Source of the DNA: an uncultured Oscillibacter sp.
GTDB taxonomy: Bacteria > Bacillota > Clostridia > Oscillospirales > Oscillospiraceae
Length of the DNA stretch: 64,000 nt
NCBI GenBank assembly: GCA_910584995.1
Contig: CAJUDW010000003.1
Span: 75,270-139,269, forward strand
Direction: 5' to 3'
In this document: piece after piece, positions 33,255 through 41,854 of the stretch
Layout: every line of letters starts with the position of its first letter
How positions within the stretch are numbered: the first letter of the stretch is position 1
Notes under the pieces: model-generated
Database searches by the model: none
What the model saw: only the letters and a program-made list of their open reading frames with translations
Told to the model about the DNA's origin: nothing
Position numbers and translations under genes: made by a program

Positions 33255-33293
33255 AGCGCCGCCCCGGATCTGCGTCCGGGGCGGCGCTCTTTT
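33255..33293 (+). terminator. terminator after nifJ
   Basis: AGCGCCGCCCCGGA (33255-33268) and TCCGGGGCGGCGCT (33275-33288) form a 14-bp stem, followed by CTTTTC. Confidence 0.82.
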
Positions 33294-33320
33294 CAGGCGG
33301 CATCTGCCAGGCAACCTGCA

Positions 33321-35078
33321 TCAGGCATTGGGCAGGCGGTACTTTTCCAAATCGCTGGCCACCGTGGAGGTAAACGTGCCGTCGGCTTTCAGGCCCTCAA
33401 TATAGGCGTGGGGCCCCACGCTGTCCACATCAGCCCCGTGCTCTTCAATGACGCTGACGGCGATATTGGAACAGTGGTCAGAGACCCGCTCAAAATTGCC
33501 CAGCAGGTCGTTCAGGACAAAGCCCAGCTGGATGGTACAGGCTCCGGTTTGCAGCCGCACCACATGGCGGGAGCGGATTTCCTCAATCAGCTGGTCGATG
33601 GTCTCCTCCAGGGGCTCCACCGTGCGGGCCGCCTCCGGGTTATTGTCCATAAAGCAGCCGAAAGCGGCGTCCAGGATTTCGTCCAGGGCCGAGAGAAGGA
33701 TTTCCAGTTCCTTTTCCGCCTCCTGGGAAAAATGGAGTTCCCGGTCGTGCAGTTCCCGGGCGGATTCCTGGAGATTCAGGGCGTGATCGCCGATGCGTTC
33801 AAAATCCCCGATGGCGTGGAGCAGACGGGAAACGGTGCGGATGTCCGCCATGGACACGCCGTGCTGGGAAACCTGCACCAGATAACTGCCAAGGCGATCC
33901 TCATAAATATCCAGCTTGTCCTCATTTTGGATAATCAGCGTTTCCCGTTCGCTGTCAAAGGCGGAAAGCTGCCGGATGGACAGCTGGAGATTTTCCCGAG
34001 CCAAGGCGGCCATGCGGTTGGTCATGGATACGCACTCGCTGACAGCCACGCCGGGCGTCCGCAGCAGGAGGGGATCCAGGAAGGCAAACTGCTGGGATTT
34101 GTCACTGTCGCCCACCATCCTCCGCGCCAGCCGTTCCAGCTGGCGGGAGAAGGGCAGCAGCAGCGCGGTGGTAAATACGTTAAACACCGTGTGGCAGAAG
34201 GCGATGCCTACCGCACCGGTAGGTTCGTTCAAAAAGGCATAGTGGAAAATCAGGTTTCCGCCGAAGAAAACGGCCAGGCCCACCGCCGTGCCGATGACGT
34301 TGAAGGCCACATGGACGACAGACACACGCTTGGCGTTCCGGTTCACGCCTACGGAACTAATCAGTGTTGTGACGCAGGTGCCGATGTTCTGGCCCATGAT
34401 AATGGGAATCGCCATGCCGTAGGTGATGGAGCCGGTGAGGGCCAGGGCCTGCAAAATGCCCACCGAGGCAGAGGAGGATTGGATAATCCCCGTAATCAGC
34501 GTCCCCGCCAGCACGCCTATCAGGGGGTTGTTGAAGGCCGTCAGCAGCTGGGCAAACTGGGGTATATCCGCCAGGGGGCTGACGGCGCCCTTCATCAGTT
34601 CCATGCCGTACATCAATATGGAGAAGCCCACCAGCGTCCGGCCCACATCCCGCCGCCTCTGCCGCTTGGAGCCCATAATGAGCAGAACCCCTGCCAGGGC
34701 CAGCAAGGGAGAGAAATGCTCAGGCTTCAGCAGGTTCAGCAGCAGATTCTCGCTCTCAATGCCTGTCAGGGAGAGGATCCAGGCCGTCATCGTGGTGCCG
34801 ATATTGGAGCCCATGATCACGCCGATGGTCTGGCCGATCTCCATGACGCCGGAGTTCACCAGGCCCACCAGCATCACCGTCATGGCGGAGGAGGACTGGA
34901 TGGCGATGGTAATCCCCGCCCCCAGCAGAAGGCCCTTGACGGGGTTGGAGGTCATGCGCTTCAGGAGGCGTTCCAGCTTTCCACCGGCTATTTTCTCCAG
35001 GCTTTTGGACATGGTGGTCATGCCGTAGAGGAAAAAGGCCAGGCCGCCGCAGAGGGTGAAAAGGGAAAAAATATCCAT
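33321..35078 (-). CDS. Na/Pi cotransporter family protein with C-terminal PhoU-like domain
   Basis: A sodium-dependent phosphate transporter of the NptA type. Start at 35078 (MDIFSLFTLCGGLAFFLYGM) with AAAGGAG upstream; 585 residues. Two inverted NaPi repeats each carry the QSSS motif: GITIAIQSSSAMTVMLVGLV near residue 60 and TLITGIIQSSSASVGILQAL near residue 200. Residues 345-560 form a helical PhoU-like domain (LLHAIGDFERIGDHALNLQE and NFERVSDHCSNIAVS). No phosphate regulator is nearby. Confidence 0.94.
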   Translation of the reverse strand: MDIFSLFTLCGGLAFFLYGMTTMSKSLEKIAGGKLERLLKRMTSNPVKGLLLGAGITIAIQSSSAMTVMLVGLVNSGVMEIGQTIGVIMGSNIGTTMTAWILSLTGIESENLLLNLLKPEHFSPLLALAGVLLIMGSKRQRRRDVGRTLVGFSILMYGMELMKGAVSPLADIPQFAQLLTAFNNPLIGVLAGTLITGIIQSSSASVGILQALALTGSITYGMAIPIIMGQNIGTCVTTLISSVGVNRNAKRVSVVHVAFNVIGTAVGLAVFFGGNLIFHYAFLNEPTGAVGIAFCHTVFNVFTTALLLPFSRQLERLARRMVGDSDKSQQFAFLDPLLLRTPGVAVSECVSMTNRMAALARENLQLSIRQLSAFDSERETLIIQNEDKLDIYEDRLGSYLVQVSQHGVSMADIRTVSRLLHAIGDFERIGDHALNLQESARELHDRELHFSQEAEKELEILLSALDEILDAAFGCFMDNNPEAARTVEPLEETIDQLIEEIRSRHVVRLQTGACTIQLGFVLNDLLGNFERVSDHCSNIAVSVIEEHGADVDSVGPHAYIEGLKADGTFTSTVASDLEKYRLPNA

Positions 35079-35207
35079 ACAATCTCCTTTTCCCAGCCCG
35101 CCGGGGCCGGAATGATATACCTTACCTATGCAGAAACGCCGGCAGAACCGGCCTGCGCAGTGTTGCGCGCCGACGCGTTCCAAGGCTTCTGAAATCCTGC
35201 TGGTATT

Positions 35208-35236
35208 ATTATATATGTTCCGGCGGACAAAGAAAA
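35208..35236 (-). promoter_or_regulatory. likely promoter of the Na/Pi cotransporter gene
   Basis: TATAAT (35213-35208) with TTTTCT (35236-35231) at 17-base spacing. The -10 box is perfect, the -35 box poor. Leader about 125 bases. Confidence 0.45.
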
Positions 35237-35295
35237 GTATTCTTTCGCAAAAATGTAAATTTTGCGTAATCTATTGTTGGTTGTGACAAAAATTT

Positions 35296-35330
35296 GCGCC
35301 AGGACTGTGCTTTCTGCACAGTCCTGGCGC
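35296..35330 (-). terminator. terminator after the DUF4317 gene
   Basis: GCGCCAGGACTGTGC (35296-35310) and its perfect complement (35316-35330) form a 15-bp stem with a five-base loop. On the minus strand AAATTTTTG follows. Confidence 0.75.
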
Positions 35331-35365
35331 ATAGAGACAGACATCATATCATAATATCCGCTTTT

Positions 35366-36499
35366 TTACGGCTCCTCCGCAAAGCGGGCGGGCAAGCCAT
35401 TGACCTCCACGTTTTCCTCCGCGGGAATCAGGATGTACTTCTTGCCGTCGATGATCCGGGTCTCCACCAGATAGCTGCACTCCGGATCCACAGATACGGT
35501 GGCCTGGGCAGTCCGGATCTCGAATTTGCCTGCGTCGATGAGATTGGCGGGACTGAGGGCCGAGTTCTCCCCGAACCGCTGTCCGCAGGTCTCCCGGAAG
35601 GTCTCCACACGTTCCTCCGGTACGCCGCAGTCCCGGAGGATGCCCCCGATGTCGTTGGCCGTCACCGCCAGAGGCTCCGGATCCTTGCTCTCCTTGTGCT
35701 GGATAATCTGCTCCGCCAGCCGCTCATGGACCGTCCGGGCCACCGTCACGCTGCACGACTCCTCCAGGGCCTGGGACAGCGCCTCCTGGAAAAGTTCCCG
35801 CTGTTCCGCAGCGGACATGGGGGGATCCGTGTGGAACACGGCGTCAATGAACTCCTGATGCAGTTCCTCAGGCTTGCGGGCATAAAACAGGGCGTTATAA
35901 ATATTGGCGGCACGCCCGTCAAAGGCCGGGAACAGGAATCCCAGTTCCGGCTGGGACACCACCTGCCCGGCGGTATAGTGGAACTCGTTATCCCCGGGGA
36001 AGTAGCCCAGTTCCGCTCTGCCCTCCTTCACCGGGCAGACGCAGCAGAGGATATAGGAGAATACCTCTTCGGAGCCGTCCGCCTCCCCATCCTTCCCCCG
36101 GCGGGGCACGTCGTAGGCGTCGCTGGCCATCAGCAGCAGGTAGTTGTCGTCCCCCATATCCAGGGCGTCGATAACCTTCTGGTAAAAGGCAGTCCGGATC
36201 TCCCGATCCTGTAAGCCGCTGGAGCGGAGGCCGGAGAGGAGGCGGTGCTCCTCGCTGTCCGCCACCTGCTGTGTGGAAAAGACAATGTCGATGAGGTTTT
36301 TCCCCAGGGTTCCCGACAGGGTCTTTTTCAGAAGGCCTAGATATTTTTCCGCCTCCTCCTGGGGCATAACTCCCAGGGGCTCGTCCAGGTCAGAGATAAT
36401 CTTTTTCCCGCTGTTGACAAAACAGCCGTAAATCCGGCTGACGGCGCCCTTTTCCGGACGCCAGCGGCGGCGCAGTTCGCCGACTTCTTTCTGATTCAT
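35366..36499 (-). CDS. DUF4317 family protein
   Basis: A conserved clostridial protein of unknown function, apparently cytosolic. The 377 residues begin MNQKEVGELRRRWRPEKGAV, continue RIYGCFVNSGKKIISDLDEP, and contain YFPGDNEFHYTAGQVVSQPE, all characteristic of DUF4317. No signal peptide or membrane segment is seen. It is monocistronic, with its own promoter and terminator. Confidence 0.88.
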   Translation of the reverse strand: MNQKEVGELRRRWRPEKGAVSRIYGCFVNSGKKIISDLDEPLGVMPQEEAEKYLGLLKKTLSGTLGKNLIDIVFSTQQVADSEEHRLLSGLRSSGLQDREIRTAFYQKVIDALDMGDDNYLLLMASDAYDVPRRGKDGEADGSEEVFSYILCCVCPVKEGRAELGYFPGDNEFHYTAGQVVSQPELGFLFPAFDGRAANIYNALFYARKPEELHQEFIDAVFHTDPPMSAAEQRELFQEALSQALEESCSVTVARTVHERLAEQIIQHKESKDPEPLAVTANDIGGILRDCGVPEERVETFRETCGQRFGENSALSPANLIDAGKFEIRTAQATVSVDPECSYLVETRIIDGKKYILIPAEENVEVNGLPARFAEEP

Positions 36500-36623
36500 G
36501 CAGTACCTCGCTTTTCATTGAACACCGCTGTGCGAATCCGCCCAGACGGCTGGGGATCCCCACGGCGGTTCCTTGGATTTTTTCCCTCCCTCCGCCGTTT
36601 CCCGCCGGAGGAAAGCGATTCCT

Positions 36624-36667
36624 ATTGTAGCGGACCGGGATGAAAAATGCAATCGATCCCGGTCCGC
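36624..36667 (-). promoter_or_regulatory. promoter of DUF4317 embedded in a hairpin
   Basis: TTGCAT (36652-36647) and TACAAT (36629-36624) are 17 bases apart on the minus strand. The spacer overlaps a 12-bp inverted repeat, GCGGACCGGGAT (36630-36641) with its complement (36656-36667), which lies where the terminator of the upstream oppA-like gene should be. One DNA segment would thus end one transcript and start the next. Confidence 0.55.
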
Positions 36668-36718
36668 AAATTCAAATTTTCCCTTATCTGTCCGGAACTT
36701 GGCCCTCTCCGGCACAGG

Positions 36719-38407
36719 CTATGCTTTCCGCTCCAGCACGTTGGAGAAGCTGAACCAGCCCCGGGCGTCCCGGCAGACGCCTGCGAGGGTCTCCCGCACC
36801 TCCCAGCCTGTGCCTTCGGTATATAGGGGGGCCAGGGCGTAGTCCGACAGGATCAGCGCCTCCGCGTCGTGGAGGCAGCCCAGGCGGGCAGAACCGTCCA
36901 TAGCGGTAGACACGATCGCCATCAGCGTATCGTAGGCACTGTTGGCATAGCCCACCACATTTTCCGGGCGGCCGGAGATCCAGCGCCGCAGGAAACATTC
37001 CGCGTCGTTGGCGTGGGCGGTCAGAGCCAGGCCCGCCAAATCGTATTCCCCGCTTCCCAGGGCGGCAGCGAGATCTGCGGCAGAAAGGCCCCGGGGCGTC
37101 ACCTGGATTTGAAGCGTCTCCTGCCACATCCGGCAGAGGGCCTCCGCAACCGCCTTGTTGTTCCCCTCCTCCGCGTAAAGGAACTCCAGTTCTCCCAGGG
37201 CGGCGCCGCTGTCGTAACCGGCATCCGCCAGCAGGGTCTTGGCCTGGATTGTAGCATTCTCGTAGTTTTCCGGTCTGTTATCCAGAAGGGTTCCGGCAGT
37301 CTCCCGGAAATCCTCCTCTTCCTCCCCGCTGTCCGGCACGCCGGGCGGCACAATGCCCCCCGCGGCCCTGGCGGCAGAACCTGCCGCCTCCGCCAAGGCG
37401 TTCCGGTCAATGGCAAGGCACAGGGACTGGCGGATCAGTATGTCGGACATGGGCTCCCGGTTCCCATTAAACAGGGCCGCGTAGGTCGTCAGTTCCGGTG
37501 TAGGCGTCCAGTCCTCCTCCATAGACAACTCTGCCAGACGCGCCTCCGGCAGGGGGGACACCACATCCACTGTCTGCTCATCGTAAAGGGTCTGGGCCGC
37601 CTCCGCCGTACTGGCAAAGTAGAAGATCAGGGAGGCAGGACGGGCGGCGGTGCTGTAATACCGCTCGTTCGCTATTACGGTGAGGGACGCCCCCTTCGCA
37701 TAGCCGGAAACCTGATAGGGTCCGTTGGTCACCAGGGCCGTGGGATCCCACCACCAGCGGTGTTCCATCTCCCCGCCGGAAGACAGATTGTTCTGCTCGG
37801 CAGCCTCCTCCTTCAGCTTTGCCAGCACATCCTGCCGCAGGGGCATGGTTGCCGGGGAGGTGCAGACCTCCCGGAGGAACCACTCGTGGTTGCCGTTCAG
37901 GTTGACAACCAAGGTATTATCATTTTTCGCAGTCACCTGCAGCTGGCTCATCTCGCCAGAGTTTCTGGCCTCCTCGTAGCCCACCACATTAGAGAGGAGG
38001 GCGGCGTAGGGGGACTGGGTGGCGGGGTTTGCCAGGCGCCGCCAAGCGTAGACGAAATCTGCAGCCCGGACGTTCCGCCCGTCAGACCACTTGGCGCTCC
38101 GCAGGCGGAAGGTATATGTAACCGTGCCGTCCTGGTTCTCCTCCTGCTCCACGCTTTTCGCCATGCCGTTGGTCACGGTGGCCTCGCCGGAGACATCCAC
38201 GGCTACCCGCATCAGGTTTTCATACAGATGGTTCAAAATGGTCTGATCCCCCGCCATTTGGGCATAGATGGGATCCAGGGACTCCGGCGTCCCACCCACG
38301 CAGACGGAGAGGGTAAACGCCTCGTCCTCCCCGGCGCAGCCCGCCAGCAACACCAGGCACAGCGCCCCGGACAGCGCCAGGGCGATCAGTCGCTTCCAAT
38401 TTGCCAT
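36719..38407 (-). CDS. peptide ABC transporter substrate-binding lipoprotein (OppA family)
   Basis: An extracellular solute-binding protein of family 5. The signal peptide MANWKRLIALALSGALCLVL leads to a lipobox LLAGC near residue 24. Family features follow: GGTPESLDPIYAQMAGDQTI, NLMRVAVDVSGEATVTNGMA, YTFRLRSAKWSDGRNVRAAD and DFVYAWRRLANPATQSPYA. 562 residues. It is an orphan, with no permease or ATPase genes nearby, so it probably works with a transporter encoded elsewhere or as a receptor. Confidence 0.93.
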   Translation of the reverse strand: MANWKRLIALALSGALCLVLLAGCAGEDEAFTLSVCVGGTPESLDPIYAQMAGDQTILNHLYENLMRVAVDVSGEATVTNGMAKSVEQEENQDGTVTYTFRLRSAKWSDGRNVRAADFVYAWRRLANPATQSPYAALLSNVVGYEEARNSGEMSQLQVTAKNDNTLVVNLNGNHEWFLREVCTSPATMPLRQDVLAKLKEEAAEQNNLSSGGEMEHRWWWDPTALVTNGPYQVSGYAKGASLTVIANERYYSTAARPASLIFYFASTAEAAQTLYDEQTVDVVSPLPEARLAELSMEEDWTPTPELTTYAALFNGNREPMSDILIRQSLCLAIDRNALAEAAGSAARAAGGIVPPGVPDSGEEEEDFRETAGTLLDNRPENYENATIQAKTLLADAGYDSGAALGELEFLYAEEGNNKAVAEALCRMWQETLQIQVTPRGLSAADLAAALGSGEYDLAGLALTAHANDAECFLRRWISGRPENVVGYANSAYDTLMAIVSTAMDGSARLGCLHDAEALILSDYALAPLYTEGTGWEVRETLAGVCRDARGWFSFSNVLERKA

Positions 38408-38535
38408 AAACGTTCCTCCCGAATCGGAAAGCCAGCTCCTGAATCGGCGTTTGCCGGTTCCGCACAGTGTGGCGCATATCTGAAATCCCCTGTCGACGGC
38501 TCAGCCGCTTTCGGACAGGGCTAAAATACCCAAAT

Positions 38536-38564
38536 ATTATAATCGAGACAATGGTTTTTGTAAA
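38536..38564 (-). promoter_or_regulatory. promoter of the OppA-type gene
   Basis: TTTACA (38564-38559) and TATAAT (38541-38536) with a 17-base spacer on the minus strand; leader about 120 bases. Confidence 0.75.
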
Positions 38565-38897
38565 GTAAAACCCGGCCAAAAGGGACATAACCCGACAAAT
38601 TTAAGGGTTTATTCACAAAATAATCCAGCAATTATCTGGGAATTTCACAAAAATACAGCAAATCTTTCTGAACACTCCGCTCCTGCCCATTCGCCGGAGG
38701 AGAGCGGTGGAATCCCCCGGCGGCTATCCGGCGGCCGGCAAGGCTGCACCGTATCCAACCCCTTCAGGCGGCGGTTTCCCTGCCGCGAAACAGCCGGCCT
38801 GTATGGCCTTCTGGCAGATATGGGCTTTGCGCACGGTGGGCTGGCGGCCAGCCTCCAAACATCAATTGCAGCTATGCGGCAGCCCCCGGTATACGGA
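38565..38897. other. intergenic stretch without a supported gene
   Basis: The only sizeable ORF (38645-38980, minus, 111 codons) crosses the helicase terminator and has no motif. The left 70 bases are A/T-rich. I see nothing else. Confidence 0.5.
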
Positions 38898-38923
38898 AAA
38901 AGGACTGCAGCCGCAGTCCTTTT
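38898..38923 (-). terminator. terminator after the DEAD-box helicase gene
   Basis: AAAAGGACTGC (38898-38908) and GCAGTCCTTTT (38913-38923) give an 11-bp stem with a four-base loop; the T-run is built into the stem and extended by TT on the minus strand. Confidence 0.75.
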
Positions 38924-38985
38924 CTCTAAAACCAACCGTTCCCCCTGTCCCGCGTTCCGGCAGGCAGGCACATCCGGCAATTCCC

Positions 38986-40143
38986 TTATTCCGCAACAGC
39001 CAGATGCCCTTCCCCGTCAAACCGCACAGGGACGATCTCATTCCGGGTCTTTTGGGCGATGTCGTCAATCCGGAGTTTGGAGGGGTAATCCGCCACGAAC
39101 GTCACCGCGACCCCCTGGCGTTTGGCACGGCCTGTGCGGCCAATACGGTGGACATAGTCCTGATTTTCATCCGGTACATCGCAGTTGAACACAATATCCA
39201 CATCGTCTATGTCGATGCCCCGGGCCGCCACGTCGGTGGACACAAACACCCGAAGCTTTCCCTGCCGGAACTGATCCATTACCTGCTCCCGCCGCTTCTG
39301 GGGGATATCCCCGTGGATGCACTCCGCATCCACACCCAGCATCTGGAGGAACTTGGAGATCCGCTCTGTGGATCCCTTCGTGTTGCAGAAGGCCATGCAG
39401 CGGTCAAAGCCGGTCTCCTCCAGAATCTTGGCGATGGCGTCGGCCTTTTCGTTCTGGGCCACCTCCATGCGGAACTGCTTGATGTCCGGCTTGTTCTGCT
39501 CGTCCTCCCGGACGGTAATCTCCACCGCGTCCCGCTGGTAGACCCAGGCAATGTCCATGACCTCCCGGGAGATGGTGGCGGAAAACAACCCCAGGTTCCG
39601 CCGCTTGTTCATCCGATCCAGCAGGCGGGTCACGTCGTGAATGAAGCCCATGTCCAGCATCCGATCCGCCTCATCCAGAATGACGGTCCTTGCAGTATCC
39701 ACCCGGACCGTGCGGCGCTTCATATGGTCACTGAGCCGCCCCGGCGTAGCCACGACAATCTGGGGATGCTTTTTCAGGGTGTCAATCTGCCGCCCGATAG
39801 GCGCGCCGCCGTAAAGGCAGACTGTGCGGATGCCGGGCTTATAGGCAGCCAAATCTCGCAGTTCATCGGTGATTTGGATGGCCAGTTCCCGGGTGGGGGC
39901 CAGGATTACCGCCTGGACCGTTTCATCCTCCGGATCCGTATGTTCCACAATGGGGATACCGTATGCAAAGGTTTTGCCGGTGCCGGTGGGAGCCTTGGCG
40001 ATCACATCCTGCCAGTCCATCATGGGCGGGATGCAGCCCGCCTGCACCGGGGTGGTCATGGTGATCTGCCGCTGGGCAATGGCCCTGGCAATCTCCGGCG
40101 ACAGACCCAAGCTGTCAAACCGGACGCCTTCCGTATATTCCAT
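38986..40143 (-). CDS. DEAD-box ATP-dependent RNA helicase
   Basis: An RNA helicase of about 385 residues. Motifs in order are: Q motif near residues 10-35, motif I KAPTGTGKTFAYG, Ia APTRELA, Ib TPGRLSDH, motif II VILDEADRMLDMGF, motif III FSATISRE, motif IV MAFCNTKGSTERI, motif V STDVAARGIDIDDVDIVFN and motif VI YVHRIGRTGRAKRQG. It lacks a long C-terminal RNA-binding tail, so it resembles short CshB/RhlE-like helicases that act in ribosome assembly or RNA decay at low temperature. GAAGG precedes the ATG. Confidence 0.95.
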   Translation of the reverse strand: MEYTEGVRFDSLGLSPEIARAIAQRQITMTTPVQAGCIPPMMDWQDVIAKAPTGTGKTFAYGIPIVEHTDPEDETVQAVILAPTRELAIQITDELRDLAAYKPGIRTVCLYGGAPIGRQIDTLKKHPQIVVATPGRLSDHMKRRTVRVDTARTVILDEADRMLDMGFIHDVTRLLDRMNKRRNLGLFSATISREVMDIAWVYQRDAVEITVREDEQNKPDIKQFRMEVAQNEKADAIAKILEETGFDRCMAFCNTKGSTERISKFLQMLGVDAECIHGDIPQKRREQVMDQFRQGKLRVFVSTDVAARGIDIDDVDIVFNCDVPDENQDYVHRIGRTGRAKRQGVAVTFVADYPSKLRIDDIAQKTRNEIVPVRFDGEGHLAVAE

Positions 40144-40163
40144 AGTCTCTTACCTTCTCTGTC

Positions 40164-40214
40164 ATAATATAAAATTTCATTTTATATTATACCCGGAAAA
40201 CCGCTTGTTGTAAA
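40164..40214 (-). promoter_or_regulatory. helicase promoter with A/T palindrome at the -10 region
   Basis: TTTACA (40214-40209) and TATAAT (40191-40186), 17 bases apart on the minus strand. The -10 box overlaps a perfect 12-bp inverted repeat, ATAATATAAAAT (40164-40175) with its complement (40179-40190). A palindrome placed here could be a repressor site or a start-site hairpin. Confidence 0.65.
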
Positions 40215-40430
40215 GCGTTGTCCGCCCAAAGGCGTGCACTCTGCTGGGCTTTTCCACCAGAAGTAAGGAAATTTAGTAAATTTTTGCACAAATTGACGGT
40301 ATTCGACTGGTTTTTGTGGAGAATTCTTGTATATTTTTAGTAAAATTGTGTATTGTGTCCTCAACATTTTCGCCATTTTATGATAAATTATTTTTGTGAG
40401 TTCCTATTTGAGCTTCAGGAGGTGTTCAAC

Positions 40431-40646
40431 GTGGCTGAAATGGATTATGTACGCATTTTGCGTGACCTGCGAGAGGATGCCGACAAGACCCAGACGCAGA
40501 TCGCTGAGATTTTGGGCACGTCACAGACGATGTATGCGCGGTACGAGCGCGGCGCCAATGAACTGCCCATCCACCACCTGATTACCCTAAGCAAATACTA
40601 CGGCGTCAGCACGGACTACCTGTTGGGTCTCACGAAGGAACGCTAA
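40431..40646 (+). CDS. small XRE-family transcriptional regulator
   Basis: A 71-residue single-domain helix-turn-helix protein. I choose the GTG at 40431, with AGGAGG eight bases upstream. The ATG at 40440 is the alternative. The Cro/C1 helix-turn-helix is TQTQIAEILGTSQTMYARYE, followed by RGANELPIHHLITLSKYYGV and the usual STDYLLGLT end. A possible promoter (TTGTAT/TATTGT) lies near 40327-40356. It is divergent from the helicase gene and could bind the A/T palindrome there, but this is inference. Confidence 0.88.
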   Translation: MAEMDYVRILRDLREDADKTQTQIAEILGTSQTMYARYERGANELPIHHLITLSKYYGVSTDYLLGLTKER

Positions 40647-40647
40647 C

Positions 40648-40680
40648 GAGGACAGGAATCATCCTGTCCTCTCTCTTTTT
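40648..40680 (+). terminator. terminator after the XRE gene
   Basis: GAGGACAGGA (40648-40657) and TCCTGTCCTC (40662-40671) form a 10-bp stem with a four-base loop, followed by TCTCTTTTT. Confidence 0.85.
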
Positions 40681-40708
40681 ATCCAAGGGCATCTCCCGCG
40701 CCGCCGTG

Positions 40709-41089
40709 TCAGTTCTCCCCGCAGAGGCGGCTCCACTGGCAGTCCCCGCAGACGGAGCCCCGGAGGCCTGGCTCCAGAATCTGTGTCTCCACCAGGCGCA
40801 CAAAGTCCCCATAGGGCAGGATCTGTCCCGCCCGGAGGCCGCAGAGGGAGAGGGTTTCCCGGTCATAACGGCCTGATTTCTCCCCCGTACTGCAATGGCC
40901 CTCCAGATTGTTGGGGCAGGCGGCGCATATGGCGTCTGCCCCTATAACCAGTTCCACCGGCGTCCCCGGCGTCAGGGCTGCCTGAATCTCTGCCATATGG
41001 CGGGTAAACGCCTCGCTGTAGCCCTGTCCGGCAAAATAGCAGAGGCACATCCCGTGATGGGGCCGCAGGCACAGCGGTTTACTTGACAT
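40709..41089 (-). CDS. DUF1284 family cysteine-rich protein
   Basis: Unknown function. 126 residues starting MSSKPLCLRPHHGMCLCYFA, then GQGYSEAFTRHMAEI, the DUF1284 signature. Eight or so cysteines occur in pairs (CAAC near residue 56, and the C-terminal CGDCQWSRLC), suggesting an iron-sulfur or zinc site. The gene overlaps the 3' end of bioY by 11 bp, so the two are co-translated. A link to biotin or metal cofactor metabolism is possible but unproven. Confidence 0.85.
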   Translation of the reverse strand: MSSKPLCLRPHHGMCLCYFAGQGYSEAFTRHMAEIQAALTPGTPVELVIGADAICAACPNNLEGHCSTGEKSGRYDRETLSLCGLRAGQILPYGDFVRLVETQILEPGLRGSVCGDCQWSRLCGEN

Positions 41090-41627
41090 AGCGGCGCAGG
41101 CGGGCGGTAAGAACCAATGCGGCGGAGGCCTTCCCTAGGTCGGGGAGGATGTAGGGGAGTACATACACCCCCAGGGCCGCCCACAGGGTTGTCCCGGCGG
41201 GATCGTAAATCAGGAGCGACCAGCCCAGGCCGCAGGCGTAGCAGACCGGGAGGCTCAGCAGCATACCGGCGGCCAGCGTCTTCATTTCCCGGTCCCGGAG
41301 CCGCTCCAGGCCCCACATCAGCAGGGCGGAAAGGAGAAAGCCCAGAAAATAACCGCCGGTGTAGCCGAACAGGATGCCCAGGCCGCCGGTGAACCCGGCA
41401 AACACCGGCAGTCCCGCCGCACCCAGCAGCAGATAGACCACCACTGCGGCGGTTCCCCGCCTGCCGCCCAGCATCCCTACAGCCAGAAAAACCCCCAGGG
41501 TCTGGAGGGTGAATGGAATGGCTGTGGGAATGGAAATCCAGGAACAGACGGCAATCAGGGCTGCGAACACGGCGATATAGGTAATGTCCTGGACCGTCCA
41601 CGGTTTTGGCGGCGTTTTAGACATCAT
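41079..41627 (-). CDS. bioY: biotin transporter substrate-binding subunit BioY
   Basis: The S-component of an ECF-type vitamin importer, specific for biotin. 182 residues with about six membrane helices. BioY features are: AALIAVCSWISIPTAIPFTL, QTLGVFLAVGMLGGRRG, YLLLGAAGLPVFAGFTGGLG and GYTGGYFLGFLLSALLMWG. No ATPase genes are nearby, so it likely uses a shared energising module. A BirA-like palindrome overlaps its promoter. Confidence 0.95.
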   Translation of the reverse strand: MMSKTPPKPWTVQDITYIAVFAALIAVCSWISIPTAIPFTLQTLGVFLAVGMLGGRRGTAAVVVYLLLGAAGLPVFAGFTGGLGILFGYTGGYFLGFLLSALLMWGLERLRDREMKTLAAGMLLSLPVCYACGLGWSLLIYDPAGTTLWAALGVYVLPYILPDLGKASAALVLTARLRRYVK

Positions 41628-41668
41628 GGCTGCGCTCCTTCTTCATTTGAGAATTGGTATCATGATCA

Positions 41669-41719
41669 TTCATAGCACAAATCCCTCATTCTGTCAACCC
41701 AGAAAAATTGATGGTTTAC
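41669..41719 (-). promoter_or_regulatory. bioY promoter with BirA-like operator
   Basis: TTGACA (41697-41692) and TATGAA (41674-41669) are 17 bases apart on the minus strand. GTAAAC (41719-41714) and GTTGAC (41698-41693) form an inverted pair with a 15-base gap, matching the known BirA architecture of GTAAAC and GTTTAC halves spaced 14-16 bases. The right half overlaps the -35 box, as expected for repression when biotin is abundant. Confidence 0.6.
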
Positions 41720-41760
41720 GTTTCCCGCCTCTCCGCAGTGGCCCACCGCACGGGGCAAAA

Positions 41761-41791
41761 CAAGTCCGGCAGCTATCCGCTGCCGGACTTG
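41761..41791 (-). terminator. terminator of the second ECF operon
   Basis: CAAGTCCGGCAGC (41761-41773) and its complement (41779-41791) form a 13-bp perfect stem; TTTT follows on the minus strand. Confidence 0.8.
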
Positions 41792-41854
41792 TCTGCTGAA
41801 GTGGGCTATCAAAAATGCAGGCGGCTTTTTGACAGCGGATATCCTCCGAGAGGC

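Noticed and set aside
30306..33314. 1002-codon open frame on the minus strand, antisense to nifJ
   Set aside because: It mirrors the codon bias of a GC-rich gene, has no ribosome binding site or recognisable motif, and nifJ is certain on the other strand.
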